A DNA stretch of 64,000 nucleotides from Rhodopseudomonas palustris. Lineage in GTDB: Bacteria > Pseudomonadota > Alphaproteobacteria > Rhizobiales > Xanthobacteraceae. A program made the position numbers and the translations under genes. Positions 16,058 through 27,404 of the stretch are shown piece by piece. Positions within the stretch are counted from its first letter, which is position 1; every line of letters begins with the position of its first letter. The DNA lies in NCBI RefSeq assembly GCF_013415845.1, contig NZ_CP058907.1, forward strand, positions 1,488,001 to 1,552,000, written 5' to 3'. The notes beneath the pieces were generated by a model. That model saw only the letters and a program-made list of their open reading frames with translations. It did no database searches and was not told the origin of the DNA.

Positions 16058-17443
16058 TCACCACACGTTCAGGATCCATTCGCGGTTCTTCTTGACCTCC
16101 ATGTCGTTGAACAGCGTGTTGGCCATCTGTTCGGCGAGCCAGGTCGCGCCGGCGTAGCCGACGACGGGATAGCGATACAGGCCGGCGCGGTCGTAGGTCG
16201 GGAAGCCGACCCGCAGCATCGGGATGTTGTAGTCGATCGCGACGAACCGTCCCTTGGAGTGGCCGAGGATCAGATCGAGCTCGAGGCCGTTCTTGATGCG
16301 CTCTTCGAGCTCGAACAGGTCGGCGTTGGTGATGATCTCCATCGGGTAGTCGACATTGGCCTTCAGCGCCGCGATCCGAGGGTCGTTGGCGTAGCCGGCG
16401 TTCTCGTCGCCGAGCAGCAGCAGCACCGGCTTCATTTCCAGGTCGAGGCAGTACTCGGCGAGGCCGAGCACCAGATCCGGATTGCCGTAGATCGCCACCT
16501 TCTTGTCGGCCAGGAACATGTGGGCGAGGTCGGTGATGGCGTCTAGCGCGATGCCGCGTTCCTTGACCAGCGATTCCGGGATCGGCTTGCCTGTCATGTC
16601 CTTGACGTTGCGCAGGAAGGTGTCGGTGTTGCGGATCCCGATCGGGGTTGGGCCGATCACTGCCGGCACGTCCCAGCGGGTCTGCAGCCAGGTGGCGGCG
16701 AGGCCGCCCTCGTAGCGGTTGAGCGCGATGGTGCCTTGCGCATCGGCGGTCGCGGTCAGGTCCGCAATCGTGGTCGAGCCGTGCGACACCGCGCTCTTGT
16801 CCGGCATCAGCGGGCTATCGAAGCTCTCGATCTCGAACAGCACGTTGGCTTCGACCTGCATCTCGGCGAGCAGATGCTTGAGCTCCTTGACGTCGCCCGG
16901 ATTGACCCAGCCGGTGATCAGATTGATCTTCAGGCTCGGTTTGTCCTTCTTGGAGAAATGCTTGACGAAGTCGCGCACGGCGACGTCGTAGCCCGTCACC
17001 ATACTGCCGACGAAGCTCGGGCAGTGGATCGGGATCAGATGGACCTCGCGGTCCGGATATTTCACGTCGAGCAGCTCTTCCTGCAGCTTGGTGACGACGC
17101 CGTCGACGTCGTCGCCGATTACTTCGGTCGAGCAGGTGGTGATGATCGGCACCACCTTGACGTGCGGGTAGCGCATCAGCAGCACGTCGACCGCTTCCTC
17201 GACGCGGTCGAGTGCGCCGAACACTGCGCCGTCCTCGTGCACCGACGAGGAGGCGATCTCGAAGCTCTCTTTGAGGTGCTGCGAGATCAGCAGGCGGACG
17301 AACATCACGCAGCCCTGGCCGCCGTGGACGATGCCGATGCAGTCCTTGATGCCGATCGAGGCGTATTGGGCGCCGGCCGGCTGGCAGGTGAAGATCGGAT
17401 TGATGGTGCCGATCCGGTCCTTCGGCTTGAATTGACAGTTCAT
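16058..17443 (-). CDS. anfK: Fe-only nitrogenase beta subunit
   Basis: A 461-residue beta chain of the FeFe protein. P-cluster cysteines are in FTCQPAGAQ, GGQGCVMF and TTCSTEVIGDD. The C-terminal YDRAGLYRYPVVGYAGATWL segment (YDRAGLYRYP, then VVGYAGATWL) is typical of AnfK. It carries the [8Fe-7S] P-cluster at the interface with AnfD, passing electrons to the FeFe cofactor. The start is set at the ATG at 17443, which matches the usual AnfK N-terminus (MNCQFKPKDRIGTINPIF); an upstream TTG at 17455 would add four residues. It follows anfG closely (12 bp). Confidence 0.96.
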   Translation of the reverse strand: MNCQFKPKDRIGTINPIFTCQPAGAQYASIGIKDCIGIVHGGQGCVMFVRLLISQHLKESFEIASSSVHEDGAVFGALDRVEEAVDVLLMRYPHVKVVPIITTCSTEVIGDDVDGVVTKLQEELLDVKYPDREVHLIPIHCPSFVGSMVTGYDVAVRDFVKHFSKKDKPSLKINLITGWVNPGDVKELKHLLAEMQVEANVLFEIESFDSPLMPDKSAVSHGSTTIADLTATADAQGTIALNRYEGGLAATWLQTRWDVPAVIGPTPIGIRNTDTFLRNVKDMTGKPIPESLVKERGIALDAITDLAHMFLADKKVAIYGNPDLVLGLAEYCLDLEMKPVLLLLGDENAGYANDPRIAALKANVDYPMEIITNADLFELEERIKNGLELDLILGHSKGRFVAIDYNIPMLRVGFPTYDRAGLYRYPVVGYAGATWLAEQMANTLFNDMEVKKNREWILNVW

Positions 17444-17455
17444 GGCGGGGTCCAA

Positions 17456-17896
17456 TCAGTAGTGCAGGTCGGTGAGCTCTTCGTTGAGCGAGCCGGTGAC
17501 GGTGAGATAGTCGACGCGGGCGTGCAGCTCTTTCATCAGCGCCGTGATGTCGCCCTTGGACATCGTGGCGAGCCACGGACAGGTCGCCAGATAGGCACGC
17601 TGCAGCGTCACCGAATCGACCCAGTAGCAGCGGTCTTCCGGTGTCTCCGGCGTGAACGGCTCGCCGGCGAGCAGCTTGGCGGCGATGCCGAGGATGCCCT
17701 CGTTCTGCCGCTTGCGGTCCCACGCCCGCGAGTGGAACTGCCAAAGGCAGTTCTTCATGATCCAGTCGACCATCTGGTCGACACGGGCTTTGGTGACGTC
17801 GTCGAGTGCCTCATAGGCCGCGAGCGAGGCGGCCGCCGCGGCGGCGTCGGCGGGGAACGGATGTTCCGAGGCGACTTTGTAGGTGATCTTGGTCAT
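17456..17896 (-). CDS. anfG: Fe-only nitrogenase delta subunit
   Basis: A 146-residue delta chain, found only in alternative nitrogenases. It has DQMVDWIMKNCLWQFHSRAW (DQMVDWIMKN, then CLWQFHSRAWDR), EDRCYWVDSVTLQRAYL and MKELHARVDYLTVTGSLNEE. It lies between anfD and anfK, with 12-nt gaps on both sides. Its presence excludes a molybdenum nitrogenase. The Ala-rich stretch AAAAAASLAAYEAL near the N-terminus is a local feature. Confidence 0.95.
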   Translation of the reverse strand: MTKITYKVASEHPFPADAAAAAASLAAYEALDDVTKARVDQMVDWIMKNCLWQFHSRAWDRKRQNEGILGIAAKLLAGEPFTPETPEDRCYWVDSVTLQRAYLATCPWLATMSKGDITALMKELHARVDYLTVTGSLNEELTDLHY

Positions 17897-17908
17897 GGGG
17901 CTCTCGTC

Positions 17909-20414
<2,506 letters not shown>

Positions 20415-20420
20415 TTAAGA

Positions 20421-20436
20421 GCAACGGACGTGCCAA
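20421..20436 (-). promoter_or_regulatory. Sigma-54 (RpoN) promoter of anfHDGK
   Basis: On the minus strand TTGGCACG-TCCG-TTGC, an exact match to the -24/-12 consensus (GG and GC with the required 10-nt gap). Transcription would start near 20409, about 55 nt before anfH. AnfA, the sigma-54 activator encoded just upstream, is the expected partner. Confidence 0.93.
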
Positions 20437-20508
20437 CGTGTGCGCATTGGACAAGGTTGAATCGGAAGTACGCGAAGGGAAAAACTGACGTCGAGATGAG
20501 TGAAAGAG

Positions 20509-20525
20509 ATGCTAAGCATTAGCAT
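20509..20525. promoter_or_regulatory. Palindromic candidate activator site upstream of anfH
   Basis: Perfect inverted repeat ATGCTAA-GCA-TTAGCAT, about 80 bp upstream of the sigma-54 -24 element, within the usual range for enhancer-binding activators. It differs from the NifA site TGT-N10-ACA. AnfA or another regulator may bind it; which one is not known. Confidence 0.5.
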
Positions 20526-20665
20526 GCATCGACAGTGACGTGACGCGGGAGTGTGATGACGAAGCGCTACGAATGCCCTGGAATTTGGCGCTTCAGCGCA
20601 TGGCGATGACGATCCGATAAGTTGGCAAGAGGGATCGATCACGGGCCCGTCGCGAATTCGCAACG

Positions 20666-20768
20666 TGAATGTTCTGCAAGCGTAAATTCCGACAGAGGCG
20701 TGACGCGGGCCGTAACTTTCTGCCTCTCGGTGCGGAGCGCGGCGAAAGTTACGACAGGCGTAGATTCC
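20666..20768. promoter_or_regulatory. Repeated/inverted sites upstream of anfH, candidate AnfA enhancers
   Basis: Two related sites read on the minus strand: GGAATCTACGCCTGTCGTAA (ending at 20749) and GGAATTTACGCTTGCAGAAC (ending at 20671), 78 bp apart. In addition CGTAACTTTC (20711-20720) and GAAAGTTACG (20744-20753) form an exact inverted pair with 33-bp spacing, about three helical turns. The block lies 230-330 bp upstream of the sigma-54 promoter, plausible for an AnfA enhancer reached by looping. Confidence 0.5.
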
Positions 20769-20823
20769 AGTGTCAAGATTTACCCGGCGGTTGATTGCGT
20801 GCGAGCTCTCCGCCAACGCAAAG

Positions 20824-20845
20824 CGGCGGCTCGTGAGAGCCGCCG
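20824..20845 (-). terminator. Terminator hairpin after anfA
   Basis: Perfect 9-bp stem CGGCGGCTC/GAGCCGCCG with a 4-nt loop, 35 bp after the anfA stop on the minus strand, followed by CTTTG. The T-tract is short, so termination may be partial. Confidence 0.7.
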
Positions 20846-20879
20846 TCAAAAAAAGTCCGAAGCAAATGGCGAGACGACG

Positions 20880-22565
20880 TCAGTTCCGCGGACGCAGCCC
20901 TGCGGTGCGGAATGTCTTGTAGGTCAGTCTGTGGCGGTCCATCCGCAGGCCGAGCATTCGCCGCGTCAGGCCGAGCGTGGTGGCGGCCTGGCCGACATTA
21001 CCATTCGAGGCTTTCAGTGCCTCGACGATCATCTCGTATTCGACTGCCGTGACGCGGTCTTCGAGCGTGCCACTGAAGCCGGTCCCTGTTTCGGTCGGTG
21101 TCTGCAGCGACGGCGGCAGATCGTAGCCGTGGATCACGCCTTCCTCCGCCAGGATCACCGATCGCTCGATCACGTTCTCCAGCTCGCGCACGTTACCCGG
21201 CCAGTGATAGCTCATCAGCATGTTGATCGCTGGCGTCGAGATCCGTTTGATCGGTTTGCCGATTTCGGCCGAATAGGTGGTGACGAAATGGTCGGCGAGG
21301 GTGATCACGTCGGAGCCGCGGTCGCGCAGCGGCGGGATGGTGATCGGGAAGACGTTGAGGCGATAGAACAGATCTTCGCGGAAGGTACCCTCAGCGACCA
21401 TCTCGGCGAGGTTGCGGTTGGTGGCGGCGATGATGCGGACATCGACCTTGACCGGCTTGGCGCCGCCGACGCGCTCGAACGTCCGTTCCTGCAGCACGCG
21501 CAGCAGCTTAGCCTGCGTCGGTAGACTTAATTCGCCGACCTCGTCGAGAAAGATCGTGCCGCCGGATGCCTGTTCGAAGTAACCTTTGTGAGTGGCGATC
21601 GCGCTGGTGAACGCGCCGCGCTCATGGCCGAACAATTCGCTTTCCGCGAGCGCTTCCGGCAGCGCCGCGCAGTTCGCCTTGATGAACGGGCCGTCGGCGG
21701 CCGGGCTGTTGTAGTGCAGGGCGCTCGCCACCAGCTCCTTGCCGACGCCGCTTTCGCCGAGTAGCAGCACGGTGGCCTTGGTCGCGGCCACCTTGTGGAT
21801 CATGGCGTAGACGTCCTGCATCGGCTTGGAGTTGCCGATGATGTTAGCCGGGCGGAAGCGCTGCTTCAGCTCGCTCTTCAGTCGCCGATTTTCGGTCTCC
21901 AGCCGCACCTTGTCGATGTTCTCGATCAGATACAGTTCGACCGCTGGCGCGATCAGCGATGCGACCATCGCCAGCAGTTCGGCGTCCTGCTTCAGCAGGC
22001 GCTGATTCATATACACGCGCTCGGCGCAGATCGTGCCGACCACCTTCTGGGCGAGTACGATCGGCACGCAGAAGAACGCCAGCTTGTCCTGCTTGCGGCC
22101 CTTGTTGTGGGCGCGGGTGCGATCGAGAAAGTCCGGGTTGTCGATGACCCGCGGGATGATGATCGGCTTGCCGGTCTCGACCACCTTGCCGGTGATGCCT
22201 TCGCCGGGCGCATAGATGCCACGCCCGCGCTCCTCCTCCGTCAGCCCGAAGCTGTCGTGAATGAAGATCGCGTCGGAGTGACGGTCGTACAGCATCATCG
22301 CGCCGCGCTGCATCCGCATCTGTTGACGCATGCCGTCGAGGATGATCGATACCAGCGTGGCCAAGTCGGCGTTCTGCGTCAGCACCTGATTGATGCGAAA
22401 CAGGATCTGCAGCACGTTGACCCGGCATTCGCCGGTGAAGCAATGCGTGAATTCGTCGACGAAGCCTTCGAGTTCGTTGCCGGGATCGAGCGTCGTCAGG
22501 CGCTTGGTTTGCTCGGGCTGCACCGGATCGGTGTCAAGGCGGCGTCGGTTCTGGACCGTCGGCAT
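20880..22565 (-). CDS. anfA: Sigma-54-dependent activator of Fe-only nitrogenase
   Basis: A 561-residue NifA-family activator. The N-terminus has a C-X4-C pair (C42, C47), recalling the Cys motif of VnfA/AnfA regulators that sense redox or Fe-S state. A GAF domain covers about 55-210, an AAA+ domain about 240-470 with Walker [12 protein letters not shown] and Walker [13 protein letters not shown], and a Fis-type HTH lies at the end ([17 protein letters not shown]). The sigma-54 contact loop reads GAFTSA instead of the usual GAFTGA. The gene lies directly upstream of anfHDGK in the same direction, and its start is 3 bp after an exported-protein gene, so both are probably one transcript. Confidence 0.93.
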   Translation of the reverse strand: MPTVQNRRRLDTDPVQPEQTKRLTTLDPGNELEGFVDEFTHCFTGECRVNVLQILFRINQVLTQNADLATLVSIILDGMRQQMRMQRGAMMLYDRHSDAIFIHDSFGLTEEERGRGIYAPGEGITGKVVETGKPIIIPRVIDNPDFLDRTRAHNKGRKQDKLAFFCVPIVLAQKVVGTICAERVYMNQRLLKQDAELLAMVASLIAPAVELYLIENIDKVRLETENRRLKSELKQRFRPANIIGNSKPMQDVYAMIHKVAATKATVLLLGESGVGKELVASALHYNSPAADGPFIKANCAALPEALAESELFGHERGAFTSAIATHKGYFEQASGGTIFLDEVGELSLPTQAKLLRVLQERTFERVGGAKPVKVDVRIIAATNRNLAEMVAEGTFREDLFYRLNVFPITIPPLRDRGSDVITLADHFVTTYSAEIGKPIKRISTPAINMLMSYHWPGNVRELENVIERSVILAEEGVIHGYDLPPSLQTPTETGTGFSGTLEDRVTAVEYEMIVEALKASNGNVGQAATTLGLTRRMLGLRMDRHRLTYKTFRTAGLRPRN

Positions 22566-22568
22566 CGC

Positions 22569-23090
22569 TCACTCCACCGGCAGGATCGCTAGGGCGATCG
22601 TTTCTGTGCTGACGCCGCTGATTTGCAGCAGCAACTCGCCTGCGGTGAACTCGTAGCGCACGAGTTTGCGCACAGCGTCGCAATCGGTCGCGCCGCTGAA
22701 GCCGCTGGGCTTCAGCATTTGGTCGCCCTGGACGGCGTCGATCCATCCGGCGGCCGCCAGCGCGACCGTGTAGATGCCGGCGTTGCCTACCTGCTTGATA
22801 CGGATGAAGCCGGCGAAGCGCTCGGGGGCTATGCCGCGCTCGGGTGACTTCGGCAGAGCGGCTTCAGCGGACGGCTTCAGGGACACAACGATCGACCGCG
22901 TCGGCAGTGTGTCCAACGTCTGGCCTGACGTGAGTAGCATTCGATCGGACGCGGTGAGGCTCGCGCGCTCGCGATCGATCGGCCATTTGAATGCAGCGCA
23001 GCCACTCGGCTCCGCCGCCATGGCTATCGTGGATGACAGGGTGAGGAGGATCGGAATGATCGCGGCCTGCCGGGCGCGTGCGATCGACAT
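22569..23090 (-). CDS. Exported protein of unknown function, co-transcribed with anfA
   Basis: A 173-residue protein with a signal peptide (MSIARARQAAIIPILLTLSS then TIAMAAEPSG). The mature part has the motif CAAFKWPIDRERA, a segment FAGFIRIKQVGNAGIYTVAL and two cysteines (C31 and the one in ATDCDAV) that could form a disulfide. Similar FKWP-motif exported proteins occur widely in alphaproteobacteria without a known role. It is not a family I can name. It ends 3 bp before anfA, so it is expressed with the regulator; whether it takes part in signalling is open. Confidence 0.7.
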   Translation of the reverse strand: MSIARARQAAIIPILLTLSSTIAMAAEPSGCAAFKWPIDRERASLTASDRMLLTSGQTLDTLPTRSIVVSLKPSAEAALPKSPERGIAPERFAGFIRIKQVGNAGIYTVALAAAGWIDAVQGDQMLKPSGFSGATDCDAVRKLVRYEFTAGELLLQISGVSTETIALAILPVE

Positions 23091-23266
23091 GATGCAGGCT
23101 CCAACCTTCGATCCGCAAGTAATGCGATCGAGTTGCAGATGGTTGGAACCCTCGTTCCTGATGACGGCGAGCGCTTACGGCGCGGCACCGTCATCAGGAT
23201 AGGCAAAAGCGACGCGAGATGGAAGCGTGCTGCATCAAAAGCCGCGCGCCTCCGTGTTCGCGACGA

Positions 23267-24097
23267 TCAGGCCGGCTGTGCGCCGGTCTTGATCATGGTA
23301 CCGACATGCTGGCCGCGCAGCGCCGCAGTGAGCTTGCCGGGCTTCAGTCCGTTGACGACCTGCACCCGCTCGATGTGGCGGGCGTTGGCCATCACCTCGA
23401 ACAGCGCGCGGTCGAGCGGAAGCGTGCCGTCGTGCTTGGCGAGATCGGCATAGCTGGTCTCGGCGAACAGCTTGGCCTTGTCGCCGCCGGGCGCGTTCGG
23501 ATCGGCGCTGTACACGCCGTCGACATCTTCGACGATGGTCAGTCCGGCCGCGCCGAGCGCGTCGGCCAGCAGGAAGGCGCCGACGTCGCAGCGATGCGCG
23601 GGCAGCCGCGCGCCGGGGAATTCGTGGTTGTGATAGGGCGGGAAGGCGCTCGCGACCACAGCACGCGCCGCGCTGAGGTGAATCGCGAGCTGGTTCGCCA
23701 CCGTCGGCTTCTCGACGTAGGACACGCCGTCCGGGGCCAGCAGCGTGGCCAGGATATGGCCGTTCTGCCCGGCTTCGCTGGCGGCGAGCGGTGCGAGCGA
23801 GCCGACCGGCAAGCCGAGATCGAGCGCGACGCTGTAGAGATGCCGCGCGCGGACGCCGGCGCCGGTCAGGATCAGCAGACGATGCTCGGGTAGCAGCCCG
23901 CGCAGTTCCTCGACGATCGGCAGGATCGCCTCCGCCCCGCGATCCATGATCGAGCGGCCCCCGATCTTGACGACCTGCAGCCACGGCAGGATGCGGATCG
24001 GGCGCTTGCCGGCGACCGGGCGGGTGAGATTGTTGTCGAGCAGCGTCTGGCGCGCGAGCGGCGAGGCGACGTGCTTGATGTGGTTGGTATCAGCCAT
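23267..24097 (-). CDS. mosA: Molybdenum storage protein alpha subunit
   Basis: A 276-residue protein of the amino-acid/uridylate kinase fold. It starts [20 protein letters not shown] and has [50 protein letters not shown] and [20 protein letters not shown] ([10 protein letters not shown], then [10 protein letters not shown]). These are the alpha-chain features of Azotobacter MoSto, which packs polyoxomolybdate clusters in an (alpha-beta)3 cage using ATP. The length equals the Azotobacter alpha chain. It lies 9 bp downstream of mosB. MoSto is rare, so its place beside the Mo-independent nitrogenase genes is informative. Confidence 0.92.
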   Translation of the reverse strand: MADTNHIKHVASPLARQTLLDNNLTRPVAGKRPIRILPWLQVVKIGGRSIMDRGAEAILPIVEELRGLLPEHRLLILTGAGVRARHLYSVALDLGLPVGSLAPLAASEAGQNGHILATLLAPDGVSYVEKPTVANQLAIHLSAARAVVASAFPPYHNHEFPGARLPAHRCDVGAFLLADALGAAGLTIVEDVDGVYSADPNAPGGDKAKLFAETSYADLAKHDGTLPLDRALFEVMANARHIERVQVVNGLKPGKLTAALRGQHVGTMIKTGAQPA

Positions 24098-24106
24098 GGT
24101 CGATCC

Positions 24107-24919
24107 TCAGTTCGCGGTGATGATGGTGCCGACATGCTCGCCGGCCAGGGCGCGCGTCAGATTGCCTGGCACCAGGCCGTTGACGACCTGGACCTCGCGG
24201 ACGTGGCGAGCGGCCTTCAGCAGATCGAGCACTGGGAATTCGAGGATCGAGTCGTGCAGTCCCTTGGCCTTCATTTCGTCGACCGAGATCTTCGGAATGA
24301 AGGTGGCGTTCTTGTCGGTCTTGGGGTTGCCCGTGTAGAGGCCGTTCTCGTCCTTCACATAGATCATCGCCTTGCAGCCGAACTGCTCGGCCACCAGGTA
24401 GCAGCCGGCGTCGGTGCGATACGGCGGGATGACGCCATCGGCGGACGGGCGCATCCACAACCCATAAGGCGGCATGCCCGAGAACACCACTGCGTTGACT
24501 TCCTTGAGATACAGCGGCACCGCGGACAGCCCGGCGTCGCCGACCGACGAGATGCCGTGCTTGGCAAGCAGTTGCCCGAGCATCTCGGCATTCTGGCTGG
24601 CAACGGAAGCCCCGAGCTGCGACAACACGCCGGCCGGCAGATTGAGGCCGGCGGCGATCGAATACAGGTGTCGCGCGCGGGTGCCGGCGCCGGTACCGAT
24701 CAGCAGCTTGTGGTCCTTGCGCGCCGAGACGATCTCCTCGACCAGCGGATAGACCGCAGCACGGCCGCGATCGATCATGCTCTGGCCGCCGATCTTGATC
24801 ACGGTGGCGTCGGGCAGGATGCGATAATCCGTGGCAGCTTCGGTCGCGGCCAGAAGCTCGGGATCGGACATCGATCGCTGCATCAGCAGCGCTTCGAGCT
24901 CCGCAGGGGTATGGGCCAT
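24107..24919 (-). CDS. mosB: Molybdenum storage protein beta subunit
   Basis: A 270-residue beta chain of MoSto. Markers are AELEALLMQRSMSDPELLAA, YRILPDATVIKIGGQSMIDR, HKLLIGTGAGTRARHLYSIA, GMPPYGLWMRPSADGVIPPY and FPVLDLLKAARHVREVQVVN. It partners MosA in the heterohexameric cage. The start is placed at the ATG at 24919, which has AAGGAATC upstream and gives exactly the usual beta-chain length; an upstream ATG at 24937 would add six residues. It is the first gene of the mosBA pair. Confidence 0.93.
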   Translation of the reverse strand: MAHTPAELEALLMQRSMSDPELLAATEAATDYRILPDATVIKIGGQSMIDRGRAAVYPLVEEIVSARKDHKLLIGTGAGTRARHLYSIAAGLNLPAGVLSQLGASVASQNAEMLGQLLAKHGISSVGDAGLSAVPLYLKEVNAVVFSGMPPYGLWMRPSADGVIPPYRTDAGCYLVAEQFGCKAMIYVKDENGLYTGNPKTDKNATFIPKISVDEMKAKGLHDSILEFPVLDLLKAARHVREVQVVNGLVPGNLTRALAGEHVGTIITAN

Positions 24920-25115
24920 GAAAGATTCCTTATGCATAGGCAGACCGACGCTGCCGGGGCGGCGTCAGAGAGGTATTTGAGCTGGCGTTTATGGGAGGCA
25001 TGCGGCCTCGGCCGTCTGGCAGCAGGGCACCGCAAACCGAAATAGATGCGGGAGCCCGTTCCGCGATGGAACCGCTCAAAATGTGTCGCGAACCAGCCTG
25101 CGCGTCAATTGGTAA

Positions 25116-25127
25116 TAATAGCTATTA
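25116..25127. promoter_or_regulatory. AT-rich palindrome upstream of mosB
   Basis: Perfect 12-bp palindrome TAATAGCTATTA in an AT-rich island of otherwise GC-rich DNA, about 200 bp upstream of mosB. It is a likely protein-binding site or promoter part; the binding protein is unknown. Confidence 0.4.
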
Positions 25128-25143
25128 ATGAGTAAATTCAAGG

Positions 25144-25159
25144 CGTTATGTAGCTAACG
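25144..25159. promoter_or_regulatory. Possible ModE-like (Mo-box) palindrome
   Basis: CGTTA-TGTAGC-TAACG, an imperfect palindrome whose outer arms agree with the CGTTA...TAACG ends of molybdate-dependent ModE boxes. The centre departs from TATAT. It lies about 225 bp upstream of mosB, where molybdate control would make sense. Weak evidence. Confidence 0.3.
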
Positions 25160-25211
25160 GTGACGACGCTCTGGGGCGAAAGAAGTGTCTTCTGACGTAC
25201 AAAGACCTCTG

Positions 25212-26027
25212 TCAGGGTTGCACGGCAGCGCGTCCGGAGGGGCGGGGCGGACGTCCTACGACACCGGCGCTCTCTGCAGCCGCGATGCCGTTGAAGTCGA
25301 TCGCTTCGCCGCGCATCCGCGACAGCGTCGCAAGCGCCCGGTCGCGATCGCCTTCGAGCAGTTCGCGATAGTGCGTCTCGGCCGCATTCGGCCGGCGTTG
25401 CCGGATCGCCCGCAGGGTCGAGGCCATCAGGTCGGCGCTCTGCCGGCGGATCTTGCGGGTCTGGTAATCGAGTGGTGATTTCCAGATTGTCGTCCACACC
25501 GTTTGATTGGCGAGGTCGGCTAGCAGCTCGACCAGCAGCTCGTTGCCGGAGCCGCGGGCGATGGTGCGGACCGCCCGCGTCGTAGTGCGGGCGAAGCTGA
25601 GCGGATCGTCGATCTCGACGCCCGCGTTCAACTCGTCGCAGCGCCGCGCCAGCGTCTCGACGAAGCTCTCGATCGGCGAAGTAGCCATCGTCCGCACTGC
25701 CAGCATCGACAGCGCGGTTCGGACGTTGAAAAGATCGGCTACCGACTTCAGCGACAGCGGTTTGACGTAGGCGCCGCGCCGCGGATTGAGTTCGACCAGA
25801 CGGCGTCGTTCGAGAATGCGGATCGCCTCGCGGATCGGGCCGCGGCTGACGCCGAAGTCACGCGCGAGGTCTAGTTCGACCAGACGCTCGCCCGCCTTGC
25901 GACGCCCGGAGACGATGTCGGCGCCGAGCTCTTCGGCGATCTGGTCGGGCAGTGTGCGCAGAGAGAACCGGCCCACCGGTGCGGCCTCATCGTCTCCCGC
26001 GGCCCTGCGATAGGTTGTCGCTGCCAT
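25212..26027 (-). CDS. GntR-family (FadR/FCD) transcriptional regulator
   Basis: A 271-residue regulator. The N-terminal winged helix (about 30-100) carries LARDFGVSRGPIREAIRILE (LARDFGVSRG, then PIREAIRILERR), and the rest is an all-helical FCD effector domain (about 115-245). Such proteins usually sense organic acids or CoA-pathway intermediates. The ATG at 26027 has a strong GAGGAGA site; longer forms starting upstream are rejected. It is divergent from the ABC importer/ligase/carboxylase cluster, with a matching operator between them, so it probably controls that cluster and itself. Confidence 0.88.
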   Translation of the reverse strand: MAATTYRRAAGDDEAAPVGRFSLRTLPDQIAEELGADIVSGRRKAGERLVELDLARDFGVSRGPIREAIRILERRRLVELNPRRGAYVKPLSLKSVADLFNVRTALSMLAVRTMATSPIESFVETLARRCDELNAGVEIDDPLSFARTTTRAVRTIARGSGNELLVELLADLANQTVWTTIWKSPLDYQTRKIRRQSADLMASTLRAIRQRRPNAAETHYRELLEGDRDRALATLSRMRGEAIDFNGIAAAESAGVVGRPPRPSGRAAVQP

Positions 26028-26360
26028 GTTGTCTCCTCGGCTCTCCAGACGGCGGCTCGCGTGTCGCTCTTCTTCGTAGCCTGACAGTCGATTGTTGACA
26101 ATCGACAACCGGTGTCCTTTGATGTCCTTCGCCGTCGCCGGACAGATACCGGCAGCCAAGCTGGAACGAGCGACGGACCGCGTGCGCATGCCGCGGATCA
26201 AGGGAGGTAGTCGCGATGACGTTCGCGCAGATGCGAACCCGCACCCGAAATGTCGGGCTCAAGGCGCTTTGCACATTCGCCGCGTCGCACAGACTTCCTG
26301 AAAACAAGCTGTTCGCTTCGGCTATCGCTGTCCGCCACGCCTGCGTCGTGAGCTGACGCG
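26028..26360. other. Divergent promoter region, GntR regulator / ABC importer cluster
   Basis: 333 bp with no gene. It contains the 20-bp palindrome at 26087-26106 and must hold promoters for both directions. No clear sigma-54 element is seen. Confidence 0.6.
26087..26106. promoter_or_regulatory. GntR/FCD-type operator
   Basis: Perfect inverted repeat of 9-bp arms: GTCGATTGT-TG-ACAATCGAC. The core ATTGT-N2-ACAAT is the shape of operators of FCD-type GntR regulators, which favour TNGT...ACNA half-sites. It lies 60 bp upstream of the GntR gene start and 255 bp upstream of the ABC cluster. Confidence 0.75.
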
Positions 26361-27404
26361 GTGGTGTCGGTTGATCAAGTCATCGTGCGCGACCGAGGAG
26401 CCGTGCCGGTTGGCGCCGCAGCGCCGCTTCTTGCGGTGCGAGATCTGTCACTGTCGTTTGCGACCGCCAGCGGTTCATTGCCGATCACGCGCAACGTCGG
26501 CTTCTCGATCGCGCCCGGCGAACGCGTCGGCCTGGTCGGCGAGAGCGGCTGCGGCAAGACAGTCACCGGGCTGTCGCTGCTGCGACTACTGCCGGCGCAC
26601 AACGCCGAGGTGCGCGGCGAGATCATGTTCGACGGCGTCGATCTGTTGAAGCTGTCGCCGCGTCGGATGCGGGCGGTGCGCGGACGCGACATCGCGATGA
26701 TTTTCCAGGAGCCGATGAGCGCGCTCGATCCAGTGTTCACGGTCGGCGATCAGATCAGCGAAGCCTATCGGGTGCATTTCCCGGTCAGCCGTGCCGAAGG
26801 CCGCGACCGCGCGATCGAGGCGCTGCGCGAGGTCGGCATTCCGGCGCCGGAGCGGCGCTGTGACGAATATCCGCATCAGCTCTCCGGCGGCATGCGGCAG
26901 CGCGTGATGATCGCGATGGCGTTGATCTGCAAGCCGAAGCTTCTGATCGCCGACGAGCCGACCACGGCACTCGACGTCACTGTGCAGGCGCAGATCACCG
27001 ACCTGTTGCGGTCGCTGAGCGAGCGCACCGGCACCGCGCTGATCTTCATCACCCATGATCTTGGCGTCGTCGCCGAGACCTGCACGCGGATGATCACGAT
27101 GTATGCCGGCGAAGTCGTCGAAGACGCGCCGGTCGACGACGTGCTGACGCGGCCGCGCCATCCTTACACCTCGGGCCTGCTGCGTTCGCTGCCCGGACTC
27201 AGCGCCCGCCGCGGCGTGCTGTCGTCGATCCCCGGCCGGGTGCCGTCGCCGAACGCGATGCCGGCCGGTTGCCGGTTTCGCGCCCGCTGCACCCATGCGG
27301 CGGCTGGTTGCGAACGTGAGCAGGTGATGGTCGCAGTCGACGTCGGCCATGCGGCCCGCTGCTGGCGCGCGACCGAACTGGCCTTGCGGGGAGCCGTGAA
27401 TTGA
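26361..27404 (+). CDS. Peptide/nickel-type ABC importer ATPase 1 (DppD-like)
   Basis: A 347-residue ATPase of the oligopeptide/nickel (PepT) importer class. It has Walker A GESGCGKT, signature LSGGMRQRV, Walker [13 protein letters not shown] and the C-terminal oligopeptide extension [15 protein letters not shown], whose cysteines bind an Fe-S cluster in some homologs. The start is uncertain. The frame opens at GTG 26361 with only a weak site, and GTG 26403 follows GAGGAG too closely. It overlaps the next ATPase by 4 bp and is first gene of the cluster. Confidence 0.88.
   Translation: MVSVDQVIVRDRGAVPVGAAAPLLAVRDLSLSFATASGSLPITRNVGFSIAPGERVGLVGESGCGKTVTGLSLLRLLPAHNAEVRGEIMFDGVDLLKLSPRRMRAVRGRDIAMIFQEPMSALDPVFTVGDQISEAYRVHFPVSRAEGRDRAIEALREVGIPAPERRCDEYPHQLSGGMRQRVMIAMALICKPKLLIADEPTTALDVTVQAQITDLLRSLSERTGTALIFITHDLGVVAETCTRMITMYAGEVVEDAPVDDVLTRPRHPYTSGLLRSLPGLSARRGVLSSIPGRVPSPNAMPAGCRFRARCTHAAAGCEREQVMVAVDVGHAARCWRATELALRGAVN

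Noticed and set aside
20415..20849. A 144-codon minus-strand frame upstream of anfH
   Set aside because: Its apparent internal repeat (GIYACR twice) comes from the repeated DNA sites; there is no ribosome site or family resemblance, and it covers the sigma-54 promoter.
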